DNA of 51,076 bases from Candidatus Bathyarchaeota archaeon (GTDB taxonomy: Archaea; Thermoproteota; Bathyarchaeia; 40CM-2-53-6; JALHTG01). Positions 41,892-50,810 of this stretch are shown piece by piece (the first letter of the stretch is position 1; each line of letters starts with the position of its first letter). The notes under the pieces are model-generated. The model was not told the DNA's origin. It did no database searches and saw only the letters and a program-made list of their open reading frames with translations. The translations under genes and the position numbers were made by a program. The stretch is taken from the NCBI GenBank assembly GCA_022865705.1, contig JALHTG010000036.1:1-51076 (forward strand), read 5' to 3'.

Positions 41892-42500
41892 TTAGCCCCT
41901 GAATTGAAGCGCGAGGAGATAGATCTCAGAGCTTCTCTGTTTGCTTGCGGGAGGCTTCACCAATCTGACTTCTCTGAAGAACTCTGATACAGTGCTCTCA
42001 TATGTTTTCAAGTATGGTCCGTGAAAGAGTTTGCAGAAGAAGCTACCATTCTTCTTGAGTATTCTTCTTGCGATTTCGAGAGATCGTTCGGCAAGATGTA
42101 TCTGTCTAGCATGGTCAACGTCCCAGGCCCCGCTTATATTCGGTGAAACGTCTGAGATCACGACATCGATTTTCGACGGGGCTTGGTCCAAAATCATGGG
42201 GGCTACTGATTCGCTTGTTATGTCTGCCACCATTGTCTTGACATTGAACGAAGGGAATCCTGGTATTGGTTCTATGTCTATGCCCAGAACTAGTCCTTCT
42301 TTTCCTACGATCTGCCTGGATACTTGAAGCCATCCTCCAGGGGCAGCCCCAAGGTCAACGACCGTGTCTCCCCGCTTCATGAATCGATACTTTCTAGCGA
42401 CCTGCAGGAGTTTAAAGGCTGACCTGCTTCTGTATCCTCGCTCTTTGGCAAGTCTGTAGAATTGATCTTTTCTTCTTTCTCGCTTCCAGCGTTCGGACAA
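41892..42500 (-). CDS. rlmE: RlmE/FtsJ-type rRNA 2'-O-methyltransferase
   Basis: A 202-residue SAM-dependent methyltransferase for 23S rRNA. It starts DQFYRLAKERGYRSRSAFKL, the RrmJ N-terminus with the first catalytic lysine. Motif I is VVDLGAAPGGWLQVSRQIVG. DVVISDVSPNISGAWDVDH supplies the catalytic aspartate, FFCKLFHG the second catalytic lysine, and VRLVKPPASKQRSSEIYLLA the final lysine and glutamate, so the K-D-K-E tetrad is visible. It lies between the RPC34-like and THEP1 genes. Confidence 0.93.
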   Translation of the reverse strand: MSERWKRERRKDQFYRLAKERGYRSRSAFKLLQVARKYRFMKRGDTVVDLGAAPGGWLQVSRQIVGKEGLVLGIDIEPIPGFPSFNVKTMVADITSESVAPMILDQAPSKIDVVISDVSPNISGAWDVDHARQIHLAERSLEIARRILKKNGSFFCKLFHGPYLKTYESTVSEFFREVRLVKPPASKQRSSEIYLLALQFRG

Positions 42501-42518
42501 ATATCCGGCTCCGGTCAG

Positions 42519-42902
42519 CTAGATTGTGGAAGGCTGCTGTGCCGAAAGTTCAGGCGGAGGGACTCCCTCAAGCCATAGTGTTAGTTTTATGCATTTGTTT
42601 GGAGTGATTATTCCTGATTGGCCACATTTGAATTCGTCCTCACAGAATGCACAAGGCACGTCTGCGATGCTGTCGATATGAGAGAGTTTGCGTTTCGATA
42701 GAACTCGGAAGGTCCAACGGCCACCGTGAAGCTCGCGTCTTCTCTCTATCAGACCTTTTTTCTCAAGTCTTAGGACCGCCCTTGATCCTTCGCGGCTGTC
42801 TGCGCTCAGTCTCTTCCACAGCTCTGATTGAAGTATGCCAGATTCTCCGACGTCATTCACAACCTGAAGCATGTCTTGCTCTGTCGAACCCTTTCTAGGC
42901 AT
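42519..42902 (-). CDS. RPC34/RPC39-like winged-helix protein with Fe-S cysteine signature
   Basis: 127 residues: a winged helix (ILQSELWKRLSADSREGSRA, then VLRLEKKGLIERRRELHGGR) followed by four cysteines, Cys84, Cys87, Cys93 and Cys104, in PCAFCEDEFKCGQSGIITPN and then KCIKLTLWL. This C-x2-C-x5-C-x10-C pattern with a following WL matches the [4Fe-4S] region of the RNA polymerase III subunit RPC34/RPC39, which has described homologues in Cren- and Thaumarchaeota. It would act in transcription initiation, perhaps of stable RNAs. It is cotranscribed with rlmE 18 bases downstream. Confidence 0.75.
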   Translation of the reverse strand: MPRKGSTEQDMLQVVNDVGESGILQSELWKRLSADSREGSRAVLRLEKKGLIERRRELHGGRWTFRVLSKRKLSHIDSIADVPCAFCEDEFKCGQSGIITPNKCIKLTLWLEGVPPPELSAQQPSTI

Positions 42903-42966
42903 CAGTCACACCTGGGCTGTCGTTGCTTGCACTGTGGAATATGGTTGCATGCGAAATAAACATTGT

Positions 42967-43296
42967 TCACGTCACGTTTGCCCCATTCTCGATTTCCTTG
43001 TCCGTAGTGAGAAGGACCAGCTTCTTTTCTTTCTCGGCGGCAAGCAGCATCCCTTCCGAAGACTCACCGGCGAATTTTGTGGGCTTCAGATTTGCGAGAA
43101 ATACGATTCTCTTGCCCACGAGATCTTCAGGCGCATAGTATCCCACGAGGCTTGAGACTGTCTGCTTTCGACCCAAATCCCCAAGATCTACAGCAATCTT
43201 GTACAATCTCTCGGTTCTCGGAACTCTTACGACCTGAACTATTGTTCCGATCCGCATGTCAAGTTTCTTGAACTCTTCGAAGCCCACTTGACTCAA
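42967..43296 (-). CDS. tRNA-binding OB-fold protein (MetRS beta subunit/MetG C-terminal domain)
   Basis: A 109-residue EMAP-II/Arc1p-like OB fold that binds tRNA non-specifically. It starts VGFEEFKKLDMRIGTIVQVV, with KLDMRIG the family motif, and contains IAVDLGDLGRKQTVSSLVGYY, VFLANLKPTKFAGESSEGML and LLAAE. In many archaea the MetRS C-terminal domain is a free protein like this. It lies between AlaX and the RPC34-like gene in a translation-related run. Confidence 0.88.
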   Translation of the reverse strand: MSQVGFEEFKKLDMRIGTIVQVVRVPRTERLYKIAVDLGDLGRKQTVSSLVGYYAPEDLVGKRIVFLANLKPTKFAGESSEGMLLAAEKEKKLVLLTTDKEIENGANVT

Positions 43297-43400
43297 CTAG
43301 ATCACTCTTACCCGTGGCATATTGGTATCAGAGGTCTCGTAGTATCAAAAGGTAATAAGAATTTGCGGTCCTCACGTCATGAAGATGCTGTCACAACAGC

Positions 43401-44726
43401 TCAGCCCTTCTCAGGAACACTATGGATGATCGCTTCTCGAACCTGTTGAACGAACTCTCGAGTCTTGTTTCCTGGGAATCCTCCTGTCTGTGCCAAATTG
43501 CTCGTACCGCCCCCTCTGCATCCCCCCTTCTGCGCCACGGCCCTGACAATCTCACCGATGTTCAGTCCTAGCTTCGAAAAGTTGGCTCCGGCCGCGGCAA
43601 CAAGATGGGTTGCTTCGTTTGAGCTTCCAAGGATCACGATTGTGTCTTGATCGCTGTATGTGATCTTGAGAGCCATTCTCTTCAAGGTATCAGCGTCCAA
43701 ATCTTCTAAAGTTCTTGTCACAACTTTGAATGATCCAACACTTTCAGCATTTGACAGGTATTGTAATGCTTCTGATTCAGCAACGGACATTCTCAGTTTT
43801 CGCAGTTCATCCTTGATTCTTTCCCTTTCTTCGAGAAGCTGTTGCACCCTGGGGGCAACGCTCCCAATCTCACTGTCGAGCAAATCAGTCAGCTTCGAAG
43901 CGGTTTCAGAGGCCTTTGAGAACTCTGCGAAACCATGTTCTGCTGCTGCAACTTCCAGCCGTTCAATCCCCTTTTGGAGTCTTAGTCTTCCTAGGATCTT
44001 GATCGGAACGACTTCGATTGTGGATCTGACGTGTGTCCCACAACACAGACTGACATCTTGATCTCCTACTTCCACCAGACGGACATCCCCGGTTGGAGTG
44101 ACTTCGGTCAGCCCCAGCTCACTTCCAAATCTCTTGACAGCTTCATCTCTCGTGGTGAAGCTTGTCTTCACAGTGAGTTGTTCGAGGGCAATCAGGTTTG
44201 CAGTCCTCTCTATTTCATTGATTTGGTCTCGAGTCATTGATTCGTCACGGTTGAGATCGATGCGCACTCTGTCCGTACTTATTTGGAATCCCATGTAGCG
44301 AAGATCCTTCATTTTCAGAACTGATCTTGTGGCTGAGAAGACGATGTGTGCTGCCGTGTGATGTTTCATATTGCCATATCGTCTCGGCCAGTCGATTGCC
44401 CCCTTTGTCACAATTCCTTCACCTTGAAAGGGGCGACTTAGGATGTGTACCACCACTTGGCCAACCGCTCTAGTATCTGAGACTCCGAAGTTGGCTCCTT
44501 GTGCATCTACCACACCTTGATCCCCGGGTTGGCCGCCTCCCTCAGGAAAGAATACCGTTTTGTCAAGCACAACGTACGAGCGCTGTCCAAACGTGATGGA
44601 TTTGAGAACCTTTGCTTCGAACTCTCGGAGGTAGGGGTCATCGTAATAGAGGGCTCGAGTCTTCGGCAGATGCATGATCTGCTCTTCGACTTCTGGTGGT
44701 ATGGCAATGTTCTCAGAGCTTGACAA
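43401..44726 (-). CDS. alaX: AlaX-L type alanyl-tRNA editing protein with DHHA1 domain
   Basis: A free trans-editing factor that hydrolyses mischarged Ser- or Gly-tRNA(Ala). TVFFPEGGGQPGDQG begins the TGS/editing part, the zinc-type motifs are MKHHTAAHIVF and SLCCGTHV, a long coiled coil spans the middle, and the DHHA1 domain ends with AQKGGCRGGGTSNLAQTGG. The frame is open to 44807. A TATA-like AAAAAGGTTATG on this strand near 44765-44776 favours the TTG at 44726, with ATG 44675 (MHLPKTRALYYDD) as an equally good family start. Confidence 0.9.
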   Translation of the reverse strand: MSSSENIAIPPEVEEQIMHLPKTRALYYDDPYLREFEAKVLKSITFGQRSYVVLDKTVFFPEGGGQPGDQGVVDAQGANFGVSDTRAVGQVVVHILSRPFQGEGIVTKGAIDWPRRYGNMKHHTAAHIVFSATRSVLKMKDLRYMGFQISTDRVRIDLNRDESMTRDQINEIERTANLIALEQLTVKTSFTTRDEAVKRFGSELGLTEVTPTGDVRLVEVGDQDVSLCCGTHVRSTIEVVPIKILGRLRLQKGIERLEVAAAEHGFAEFSKASETASKLTDLLDSEIGSVAPRVQQLLEERERIKDELRKLRMSVAESEALQYLSNAESVGSFKVVTRTLEDLDADTLKRMALKITYSDQDTIVILGSSNEATHLVAAAGANFSKLGLNIGEIVRAVAQKGGCRGGGTSNLAQTGGFPGNKTREFVQQVREAIIHSVPEKG

Positions 44727-44877
44727 GTATTCTCCTCTTGGACAAATGAGAGACCTACTGGACGGCATAACCTTTTTGCCGAGAACTGGAGATGATGCAG
44801 GATTCACCAGAACGCCTGCGTACTATGCTTTATGAACGGGGAAACACTGCAATCATGGTTTTGCGGAGATACTGTGT

Positions 44878-45531
44878 GTGGGCTTTGAAGAGCTTGCTCT
44901 CTTGTCTGTCACTGCTTTCATGGTAGGCCTCTCAGGCGCTCTCATGCCTGGGACATTGTTTGTCGCAGTGATCTTCCATGCTGCCGAGAAAGGGTGGAAG
45001 GTTGGGCCCCTGATAGTACTGGGACACGTCGTGTTGGAGGCGGCGTTGGGCATTGCATTGGTTTTCGGGTTGAACACATTAATGAGCATTCAAATCGTTC
45101 GAACGGTCATTGGACTAGGTGGAGGAGTTCTTCTTCTATGGATGGGTTTTGGTCTGCTCAAGAATAGTAGACATGCTGAGCTACCCGCAAGAGCGAACTA
45201 CAACCGTTCTAGGCGAATCTCCTCTGCCCCAGTGTTGTCAGGCCTTGTGGCGAGCTCTGTAAACCCTTACTTCTACGTTTGGTGGGCGACTGTGGGAAAC
45301 GTATTCACACTGAAGGGGTTTGAACTCGCAGGGCTGGTCGGCGTGGCTACGTTTCTTGTATCGCATTGGATGTCCGATTTGTCATGGTACACCTTGGTTT
45401 CATGGTCAGTTGGGCAAAGCCGAAGATATATGACAAATCGCATGTATCGAATGGTTCTTGGAACGTGCGGCCTTTTCCTCCTAGCTCTGGGATTCTTTTT
45501 CATACACGGAGCAATAGCCGGAACGATCTAA
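44878..45531 (+). CDS. LysE/RhtB-family amino-acid exporter
   Basis: A 217-residue membrane protein with six hydrophobic segments. The family signature SGALMPGTLFVAVIFHAAEKGWK after helix 1 corresponds to the GxxxGPxxxxxxxxxxxxG-type LysE motif, and SVNPYFYVWWATVG is the conserved NP(K/Y)xxxWW region. It would export an amino acid or small solute. The start is a GTG. It is divergent from alaX and convergent with the PhzF gene. Confidence 0.85.
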   Translation: MGFEELALLSVTAFMVGLSGALMPGTLFVAVIFHAAEKGWKVGPLIVLGHVVLEAALGIALVFGLNTLMSIQIVRTVIGLGGGVLLLWMGFGLLKNSRHAELPARANYNRSRRISSAPVLSGLVASSVNPYFYVWWATVGNVFTLKGFELAGLVGVATFLVSHWMSDLSWYTLVSWSVGQSRRYMTNRMYRMVLGTCGLFLLALGFFFIHGAIAGTI

Positions 45532-45579
45532 TCATCATTCGGCGAAGTTCGATCAAGTCAACTTGGGTACAGACTGACG

Positions 45580-46491
45580 CTACAGAATGATCTCTCCCTC
45601 GAGCACTGTGACCGCTTCTCCGCCTACCTTCACGACGGTTGGAGTCCCCGCCTCATGCTCCACTGCTACGATTATTCTGCTTGGCCGATGTATCTCCAGG
45701 CCCTGCTCTATGATGAAGGACACTGGACTCTTGGAGCCAAGCACACCATGATTAACAAGATAAGCACCAAGAGCGCCAGCGGCACTTCCCGTGGCCGGAT
45801 CTTCAAATACACCTGCCCCTGGAGCGAAGAACCTCACATGAACCGAAGCATCAGGGCTTGACCTTTCAAGAGTGAAAACAGAGCAACCCGTCAGGTCAAG
45901 TTTCCTCTCCAGTTCTCTCAGCTTCTCGAAGTCGGGCAAGAGGCTTCGTATTCGCTCTAGAGACTGGATCGGCACCATCAATTGATCTAGGCCTGTCGAG
46001 GAAACTTGGATAGGCAAGTTGGTAGATGCAATCTCTTCTCTAGGGACTCCAAGAATATCTGCAACACCTTCAATGTCCTCTACAATTTGACCAAGTCTGG
46101 GTTTTCCCTGTGTCATTGTGATAAGTCGTTTCTTACGAGAAGTCAACTGGATTTCTATCGGAAGAACACCAATACCAACTTCCTGTCGTACAGTCGTGAC
46201 TGTTTTCTTTAGAGGTATTCTCCCGTCTTCAATCAGGGCATGCGCTGTTCCAATCGATGGGTGACCTGCAAAAGGAATCTCTTTTGCAGGAGTGAATATT
46301 CGCACCTTGTAGTCAGCTTCTTGCTCAGTCGGCGGAAGAACAAAGGTCGTCTCTGAGAGGTTCATCTCCCTTGCTATGGCCAGCATCTCCTCAGAACTTA
46401 ATCCTGCTCCGTCGAAGAATACTGCAAGCGGATTTCCAGTCAGAGGACGATCGGTGAAAACATCCACCTGTTTCATTCTGAATCTTCGCAT
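45580..46491 (-). CDS. PhzF-family isomerase/epimerase
   Basis: A 303-residue protein with the diaminopimelate-epimerase-like two-domain fold. It begins KQVDVFTDRPLTGNPLAVFF, with LSETTFVLPP containing the catalytic-type glutamate, IFTPAKEIPFAGHPSIGTAH, and RFFAPGAGVFEDPATGSAAG with the conserved DPATGSA. These are the classic PhzF landmarks. Archaeal members have no established substrate. A metabolic isomerase is likely. Confidence 0.9.
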   Translation of the reverse strand: MRRFRMKQVDVFTDRPLTGNPLAVFFDGAGLSSEEMLAIAREMNLSETTFVLPPTEQEADYKVRIFTPAKEIPFAGHPSIGTAHALIEDGRIPLKKTVTTVRQEVGIGVLPIEIQLTSRKKRLITMTQGKPRLGQIVEDIEGVADILGVPREEIASTNLPIQVSSTGLDQLMVPIQSLERIRSLLPDFEKLRELERKLDLTGCSVFTLERSSPDASVHVRFFAPGAGVFEDPATGSAAGALGAYLVNHGVLGSKSPVSFIIEQGLEIHRPSRIIVAVEHEAGTPTVVKVGGEAVTVLEGEIIL

Positions 46492-46685
46492 GAACGCGTT
46501 ACCTGAATCCCATTCAGTATGCGATTGGGGAAAAAGGCTTTCGTGCCACTTATGAACCCAGACTGCTGCAGGTCAGATCTTTTGCAGAGAAAATTCTTTG
46601 TGCAGTTGGGACAAATCGGTGAATAGGTCGTTAGCGTGTTCTCTCTCAGAAGACAGGTTAGGCAACGGGCGCGCGCGTCAGACTT

Positions 46686-47171
46686 CTAGCTGAGTTTATA
46701 CCCTATCTTTCTTAGAAACCTCTTTCTCTCTTCAACATCGCTTTGTGTTTCGATCCCTTTGGATCGCAAACCGTCAACCACTCCAAGTATACCTCTTCCC
46801 TGTTCAGTTTCAGCAATGATGACCTCTACTGGATTTGCTGTAGCACAGTGTATCGTACACACCTCTGGAACCATCTTTATCGCGTTAAGAACGTTGATCG
46901 GATACGCATCTTTCAGAAATATGATGAAACTATGGCCTGAACCGATAGCGAAGGCATTCTTCTTGGCGTATTCCTTCAGTTCGGGGTCATTTCCTTCCCC
47001 TCTCACTAGACATGGTCCTGAACTCTCGCAGAAACCAATTCCGAACTTTACATTGGGAACCGAACCTGCGATCGACTCGTAGATGTCTTCAACCGATTTA
47101 ATGAAGTGAGATGTTCCAAGAATCAGTTGTGTGTCTTTCGGAGTTTCCACCTTAACAACCTTGAGTTCCAA
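46686..47171 (-). CDS. adenosine-specific kinase (DUF355/Ado_kinase family)
   Basis: About 161 residues of the small archaeal/thermophile family typified by PAE2307, described as binding adenosine. Blocks include TPKDTQLILGTSHFIKSVED, VKFGIGFCESSGPCLVRGEG, HSFIIFLKDAYPINVLNAIK and TANPVEVIIAET, then QGRGILGVVDG. The frame is open to 47261, but homologues begin at MELKVVKVETP, so I take the TTG at 47171. Confidence 0.85.
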   Translation of the reverse strand: MELKVVKVETPKDTQLILGTSHFIKSVEDIYESIAGSVPNVKFGIGFCESSGPCLVRGEGNDPELKEYAKKNAFAIGSGHSFIIFLKDAYPINVLNAIKMVPEVCTIHCATANPVEVIIAETEQGRGILGVVDGLRSKGIETQSDVEERKRFLRKIGYKLS

Positions 47172-47205
47172 TTCAGACCACCAAGAATGTCTTCTAACAG
47201 ATCTG

Positions 47206-47658
47206 TTAAGTCTTTTGAGCCTTACCACTATGAGACATGGAGGTCTTCTTAGAGGATTCAAGAAGCATGTCTACGTCTCTGAGATGTCTAGCCAGCCACA
47301 CAGTTTCGCGAGTAACCTCGCGCATCTCATCCTTCTCAACAACAAAGTGTCTTGGCTTCAATTCTGAACCTGTCTGCTGAACTGCTTGTTCGACCGCAAA
47401 GTGGAGTTGCACACAGTGCGGGGAACCATTCATCGTTAGCACAGCCAGCTCTGCCGGTGATGAGATTCTGATCATGGTGGCAATCTTGAAGCCTACAGTA
47501 TTCATGTGGATTTTCTCCATACAAGCTTCAAGTGGCACCTTTCCCTTAGTCAGGTCATCAAGAATTTTCTTGCACTCAGACCCTAAGCAAGCACTATGAA
47601 TCAGAAGAGATGCATTCCTGAGGCAAGAGTTCTTAACGTTGGTCGAGAGAAGATCCAT
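47206..47658 (-). CDS. conserved-looking archaeal protein of unknown function
   Basis: A 150-residue protein I cannot assign. It is globular, with helices in the first 50 residues containing four cysteines (SCLRNASLLIHSACLGSECK, then LEACMEK). A compact alpha/beta middle (FKIATMIRISSPAELAVLTM, NGSPHCVQLHFAVEQAVQQT) follows, then an ERK-rich end. SPHCVQLHFA looks like a conserved ligand-binding loop. It lies just upstream of the adenosine-specific kinase gene on the same strand (35 bases), suggesting cotranscription. Confidence 0.6.
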   Translation of the reverse strand: MDLLSTNVKNSCLRNASLLIHSACLGSECKKILDDLTKGKVPLEACMEKIHMNTVGFKIATMIRISSPAELAVLTMNGSPHCVQLHFAVEQAVQQTGSELKPRHFVVEKDEMREVTRETVWLARHLRDVDMLLESSKKTSMSHSGKAQKT

Positions 47659-47770
47659 CTTATCCCCGTACTAAATCACGTCTTTCAAGAAGAAAACATC
47701 TTCGATGCAGAGTAAACTTATCATGCCCGATCAGTCAACTATCTACTTGACCGACACGGATGCGATAGTC

Positions 47771-48469
47771 ATGGCAGTCGCGGTTATCCCCACGTACAAC
47801 GAAGCAGAAAACATCAAGACGCTGATCGAACGACTTGAAACCTTGAAGAAACATATTTGCCATATTGTGGTTGTAGACGATGGTAGCGCTGACGGCACAG
47901 AATCTATAGTTCGGTCATTGAACAGCATTCACGACAACATATCTGTGCTTCAGAGAGGCAGTAAGCTGGGGTTCGGAAGCGCCATTCGTGACGGTCTGAA
48001 AGAAGCCCTAAGGAACAATGATGCTAGACGATTTCTGCAGATGGACTCGGATCTAAGTCACGATCCCTCCTATCTTCCTTCCATGTTCAATCAGGAGGCT
48101 GACATCGTGATAGGCTCAAGATATGTCCCTGGAGGAGGAACTGAAGGATGGGCATTCTCCCGCAGAGTGGCCAGCAGGACCGCGGGCTGGTTGGCAAGTA
48201 CTCTCCTACGATTGCCTGCAAAAGATCCAACATCTGGTTTCAAGATCTACAGTGCAGAGGCAGCTAAGCTTGTGGTTGATGAGACGAAGGAAAACAGAAG
48301 CATGGGCGCATTTGAGATCGAAACGATCTACGTTGCGAGAAAGCACAATCTGAACGTTGCGGAGGTACCCATTAACTTCGTGAACAGAAAGAAAGGAGCA
48401 AGTAAGGCAGGTTTTCACGAGATCTACATTGTCTTGAAGTTCATTCTGTCGCATCTATTTGGATCCTAG
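47771..48469 (+). CDS. family 2 glycosyltransferase, dolichol-phosphate mannose synthase-like
   Basis: About 232 residues. The GT-A fold begins AVAVIPTYNEAENIKTLIER. VVVDDGSADGTESIV and LQMDSDLSHDPSYLP (DxD-type metal site) are followed by DIVIGSRYVPGG and the acceptor-side KDPTSGFKIYS. Without a membrane domain it resembles the soluble DPM1 type that loads mannose or glucose onto dolichyl phosphate. The ATG at 47771 (MAVAVIPTYNE) fits the family; the frame is open to 47705. Confidence 0.88.
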   Translation: MAVAVIPTYNEAENIKTLIERLETLKKHICHIVVVDDGSADGTESIVRSLNSIHDNISVLQRGSKLGFGSAIRDGLKEALRNNDARRFLQMDSDLSHDPSYLPSMFNQEADIVIGSRYVPGGGTEGWAFSRRVASRTAGWLASTLLRLPAKDPTSGFKIYSAEAAKLVVDETKENRSMGAFEIETIYVARKHNLNVAEVPINFVNRKKGASKAGFHEIYIVLKFILSHLFGS

Positions 48470-48505
48470 ATTGCCTACCCGCCTGACCCGATGATTCTAG
48501 TGAGC

Positions 48506-49834
48506 TTATGACTTGTAGATTGAAGCGACCTTTTGTTTCCAGGCATCAAACTCGTGCAGAGAGGGATAGGTCTGATAAAGAGCTTTGATCTTACGCATCT
48601 TACTTGCAGTCTTCTCCATTTTCATCAGAAGGCCGGGTCGTCCCGCACCTTTCAATACCCTTTCCACCTTGTCTTTTGTGCTCAGACGAAGATCACCCAT
48701 GAGACTCGTCCACAGCACGTCTTCTTCTCTTACGAGTCGATTTTTCATGCTGAAATTCAAATCGTCATCAGATATGACTTGCAGCAGTAGACGAAAGATG
48801 TCGAGACTCGCTTGCTTAGCTCCATAGCTCTGCATATACTTGACATTGTATTGCCAGAGCCCTCCTCTGCTAGCATCTCCTTTCTCCAAGGCCTCGAGCG
48901 CTGTTTCTACGGCCAGCTTTCCACTTAGCATTGAAGGGCCAATTCCACCACCGTGAATAGGATTGACCAGACATGCGGCATCGCCGACAAACATGACACC
49001 ATTGGAGACCAGAGAATCAATTGGTCTTCTTGTGGGGACTATTCCTCCTCCCCCCTCTCTCATTCTTGATCCCTTGAAAGGGGTTTGAGATAGAACGTGT
49101 TTGTACAGCTGCTCCTTTGGGTTGGGATGACTACCTGCCATTTGAATTCCAAGGCCAACGTTGACCTTTCCATTACCCTTGTCAAAGATCCAATAGTAGC
49201 CACCTGGAGCTGACTGTTGTGAAAGGCAGATCTCACCGAGATCTGAGGACCACTCAACATCTGATCGAATCTCCCTGTATGCCACGATCATGTCTTCGCT
49301 TTTGATGGTTGGTTCTATGCCGAATGCGTGAGGAAGTTTGCTTCTAATTACACCTGAATATCCACCGGCGTCCACAGTAATCGAGGCATCAATCTCAACC
49401 TTACCTTTGTCGCCTTGTTCTGCCTCAATTCCTGCGACACATCCATCTCGAATCAATGGCCCGATTACTCTCGTTTCGTCGAGAAGTGTCGCCCCTGCAT
49501 CGAGCGCTTCTTTGACGAGCCTCTGTCCGAATCTATGTCTATTAATCACGAATCCCGTTACGCCTTCTCCTCGAATACTGAGAGATGTTTCTCGATTCGG
49601 TGAAATGACGTGTATACCAACCATTTCATGCTCGAATTCATCTCCTGAGGGATATTTCATGTTCAAGTTGTCGAAGTGATGTTTTGCGATGGCGTCGCCG
49701 CAGACTTTCTGCCCAATGAGTCCTTTGGCTTTCACATCGACTAAGCAGACTTTCAGCCCTTTTTTGGCTGCCTCTGCTGCTGCGACCGCACCCGCTGTTC
49801 CTGCGCCTATCACGACCAGATCCTGTTTCTCCAA
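48506..49834 (-). CDS. geranylgeranyl reductase family FAD enzyme
   Basis: A 442-residue flavoprotein that saturates the isoprenoid chains of archaeal lipids or related quinones. The N-terminal dinucleotide site is LVVIGAGTAGAVAAAEAAKK with QKVCGDAIAKHHFD next. VINRHRFGQRLVKEALDAGA is the substrate-domain strand, and GVMFVGDAACLVNPIHGGGI is the second FAD motif. TTG start at 49834. It is divergent from a TrmB regulator across an AT-rich promoter, so regulation by that protein is plausible. Confidence 0.9.
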   Translation of the reverse strand: MEKQDLVVIGAGTAGAVAAAEAAKKGLKVCLVDVKAKGLIGQKVCGDAIAKHHFDNLNMKYPSGDEFEHEMVGIHVISPNRETSLSIRGEGVTGFVINRHRFGQRLVKEALDAGATLLDETRVIGPLIRDGCVAGIEAEQGDKGKVEIDASITVDAGGYSGVIRSKLPHAFGIEPTIKSEDMIVAYREIRSDVEWSSDLGEICLSQQSAPGGYYWIFDKGNGKVNVGLGIQMAGSHPNPKEQLYKHVLSQTPFKGSRMREGGGGIVPTRRPIDSLVSNGVMFVGDAACLVNPIHGGGIGPSMLSGKLAVETALEALEKGDASRGGLWQYNVKYMQSYGAKQASLDIFRLLLQVISDDDLNFSMKNRLVREEDVLWTSLMGDLRLSTKDKVERVLKGAGRPGLLMKMEKTASKMRKIKALYQTYPSLHEFDAWKQKVASIYKS

Positions 49835-49860
49835 GGTTCCTCTGTTAGTAGTGATCGCTA

Positions 49861-49886
49861 CTAATTAATATAAGTATATCGAATAA
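49861..49886. promoter_or_regulatory. AT-rich divergent promoter between geranylgeranyl reductase and TrmB
   Basis: The gap of about 70 bases contains CTAATTAATATAAGTATATC, which offers overlapping TATA boxes for both directions (25-45 bases from each start). It is the strongest AT-rich core in the last 3 kb. The TrmB protein beside it could bind here; that is inference. Confidence 0.5.
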
Positions 49887-49906
49887 AGAAACACGGCGAC
49901 AGTACA

Positions 49907-50611
49907 TTGGAGAGGCTTGTGGGTTCGCTCAGAAAACTCGGTCTTACCGAATATGAGGCTCGAGCTTACGTGTCTTTGGCCGAGCTCGGTCCGTCGACTC
50001 CGAGAGACGTAGCCCAACGAGCCAAGATTCCTTATCCAAGTGCCTACGACGCGTTGAAAGCGTTGGTATCAAAGGGGTGGGCTGAAACCGCGGTATCAAG
50101 GCCCACAATCTACAGTCCGAGATCGCCAGAAGCCATTGGAAAAGAAACCATTGCAAGTCTGAGAGAGGACTTTGGGCAGCTCGAAAGGATCTACAGAGAC
50201 GTTTCATCCAGAACTCCTAGAGTTGAGATAATCTACACTGTGATCGGAAAGGACAAGGTTCTCCGGAAAGTGTTCGAAATGCTCGAACGCGTCAAAAGAA
50301 GTGCGACACTTGCCATGCCTTGGAACACAGAATTAATCAATCAAGTATTGCCCAGACTTCAGGACCTGGAGAGACATGGCGTCGAGGTTCAGCTGATAAC
50401 GGACAGCCGTAGAGCCTTGTCTATGCTGAAGAGGATCCGTCTGCGAAAAAATGTTCTCGCGATTGATCTCTCGGTTGATGACAGTGAGGCTCTGATAGGC
50501 CTGCCGGACTACTCTGCCTGTGGCTGGGTTGACAATCGGTTTGTTGCAGCGCATTTCAAAGAGTTCCTTAATCTCATGTGGAGCAACTCGCAAGCCGTCC
50601 GGAAACCATAG
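49907..50611 (+). CDS. TrmB-family transcriptional regulator
   Basis: A 234-residue regulator. The N-terminal winged helix LRKLGLTEYEARAYVSLAEL, then TPRDVAQRAKIPYPSAYDAL and the wing SRPTIYSPRSPEAIG are canonical TrmB. A short coiled linker leads to a PLD-like sensor region (VKRSATLAMPWNTELINQVL, VEVQLITDSRRALSML). It starts at a TTG (49907). The GTG at 49919 is four codons later. Confidence 0.85.
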   Translation: MERLVGSLRKLGLTEYEARAYVSLAELGPSTPRDVAQRAKIPYPSAYDALKALVSKGWAETAVSRPTIYSPRSPEAIGKETIASLREDFGQLERIYRDVSSRTPRVEIIYTVIGKDKVLRKVFEMLERVKRSATLAMPWNTELINQVLPRLQDLERHGVEVQLITDSRRALSMLKRIRLRKNVLAIDLSVDDSEALIGLPDYSACGWVDNRFVAAHFKEFLNLMWSNSQAVRKP

Positions 50612-50810
50612 TACCGTGTCAACTTAGGATGAAGAAAAGGATAGAGATTTCTTGAATAGGTATACTCTTTTTTGCAATCACTTTCTTTCATCTCTATGCT
50701 TTTTCTTCCGGAAAGAGCTGATTCTCAAGTGAGATCCTCAGGCGGGAAGCGGTGACGTCGACGTGGCCTCCCAACAGATACGATGGCTTACTGACGTCAT
50801 TCCCTCTAAG

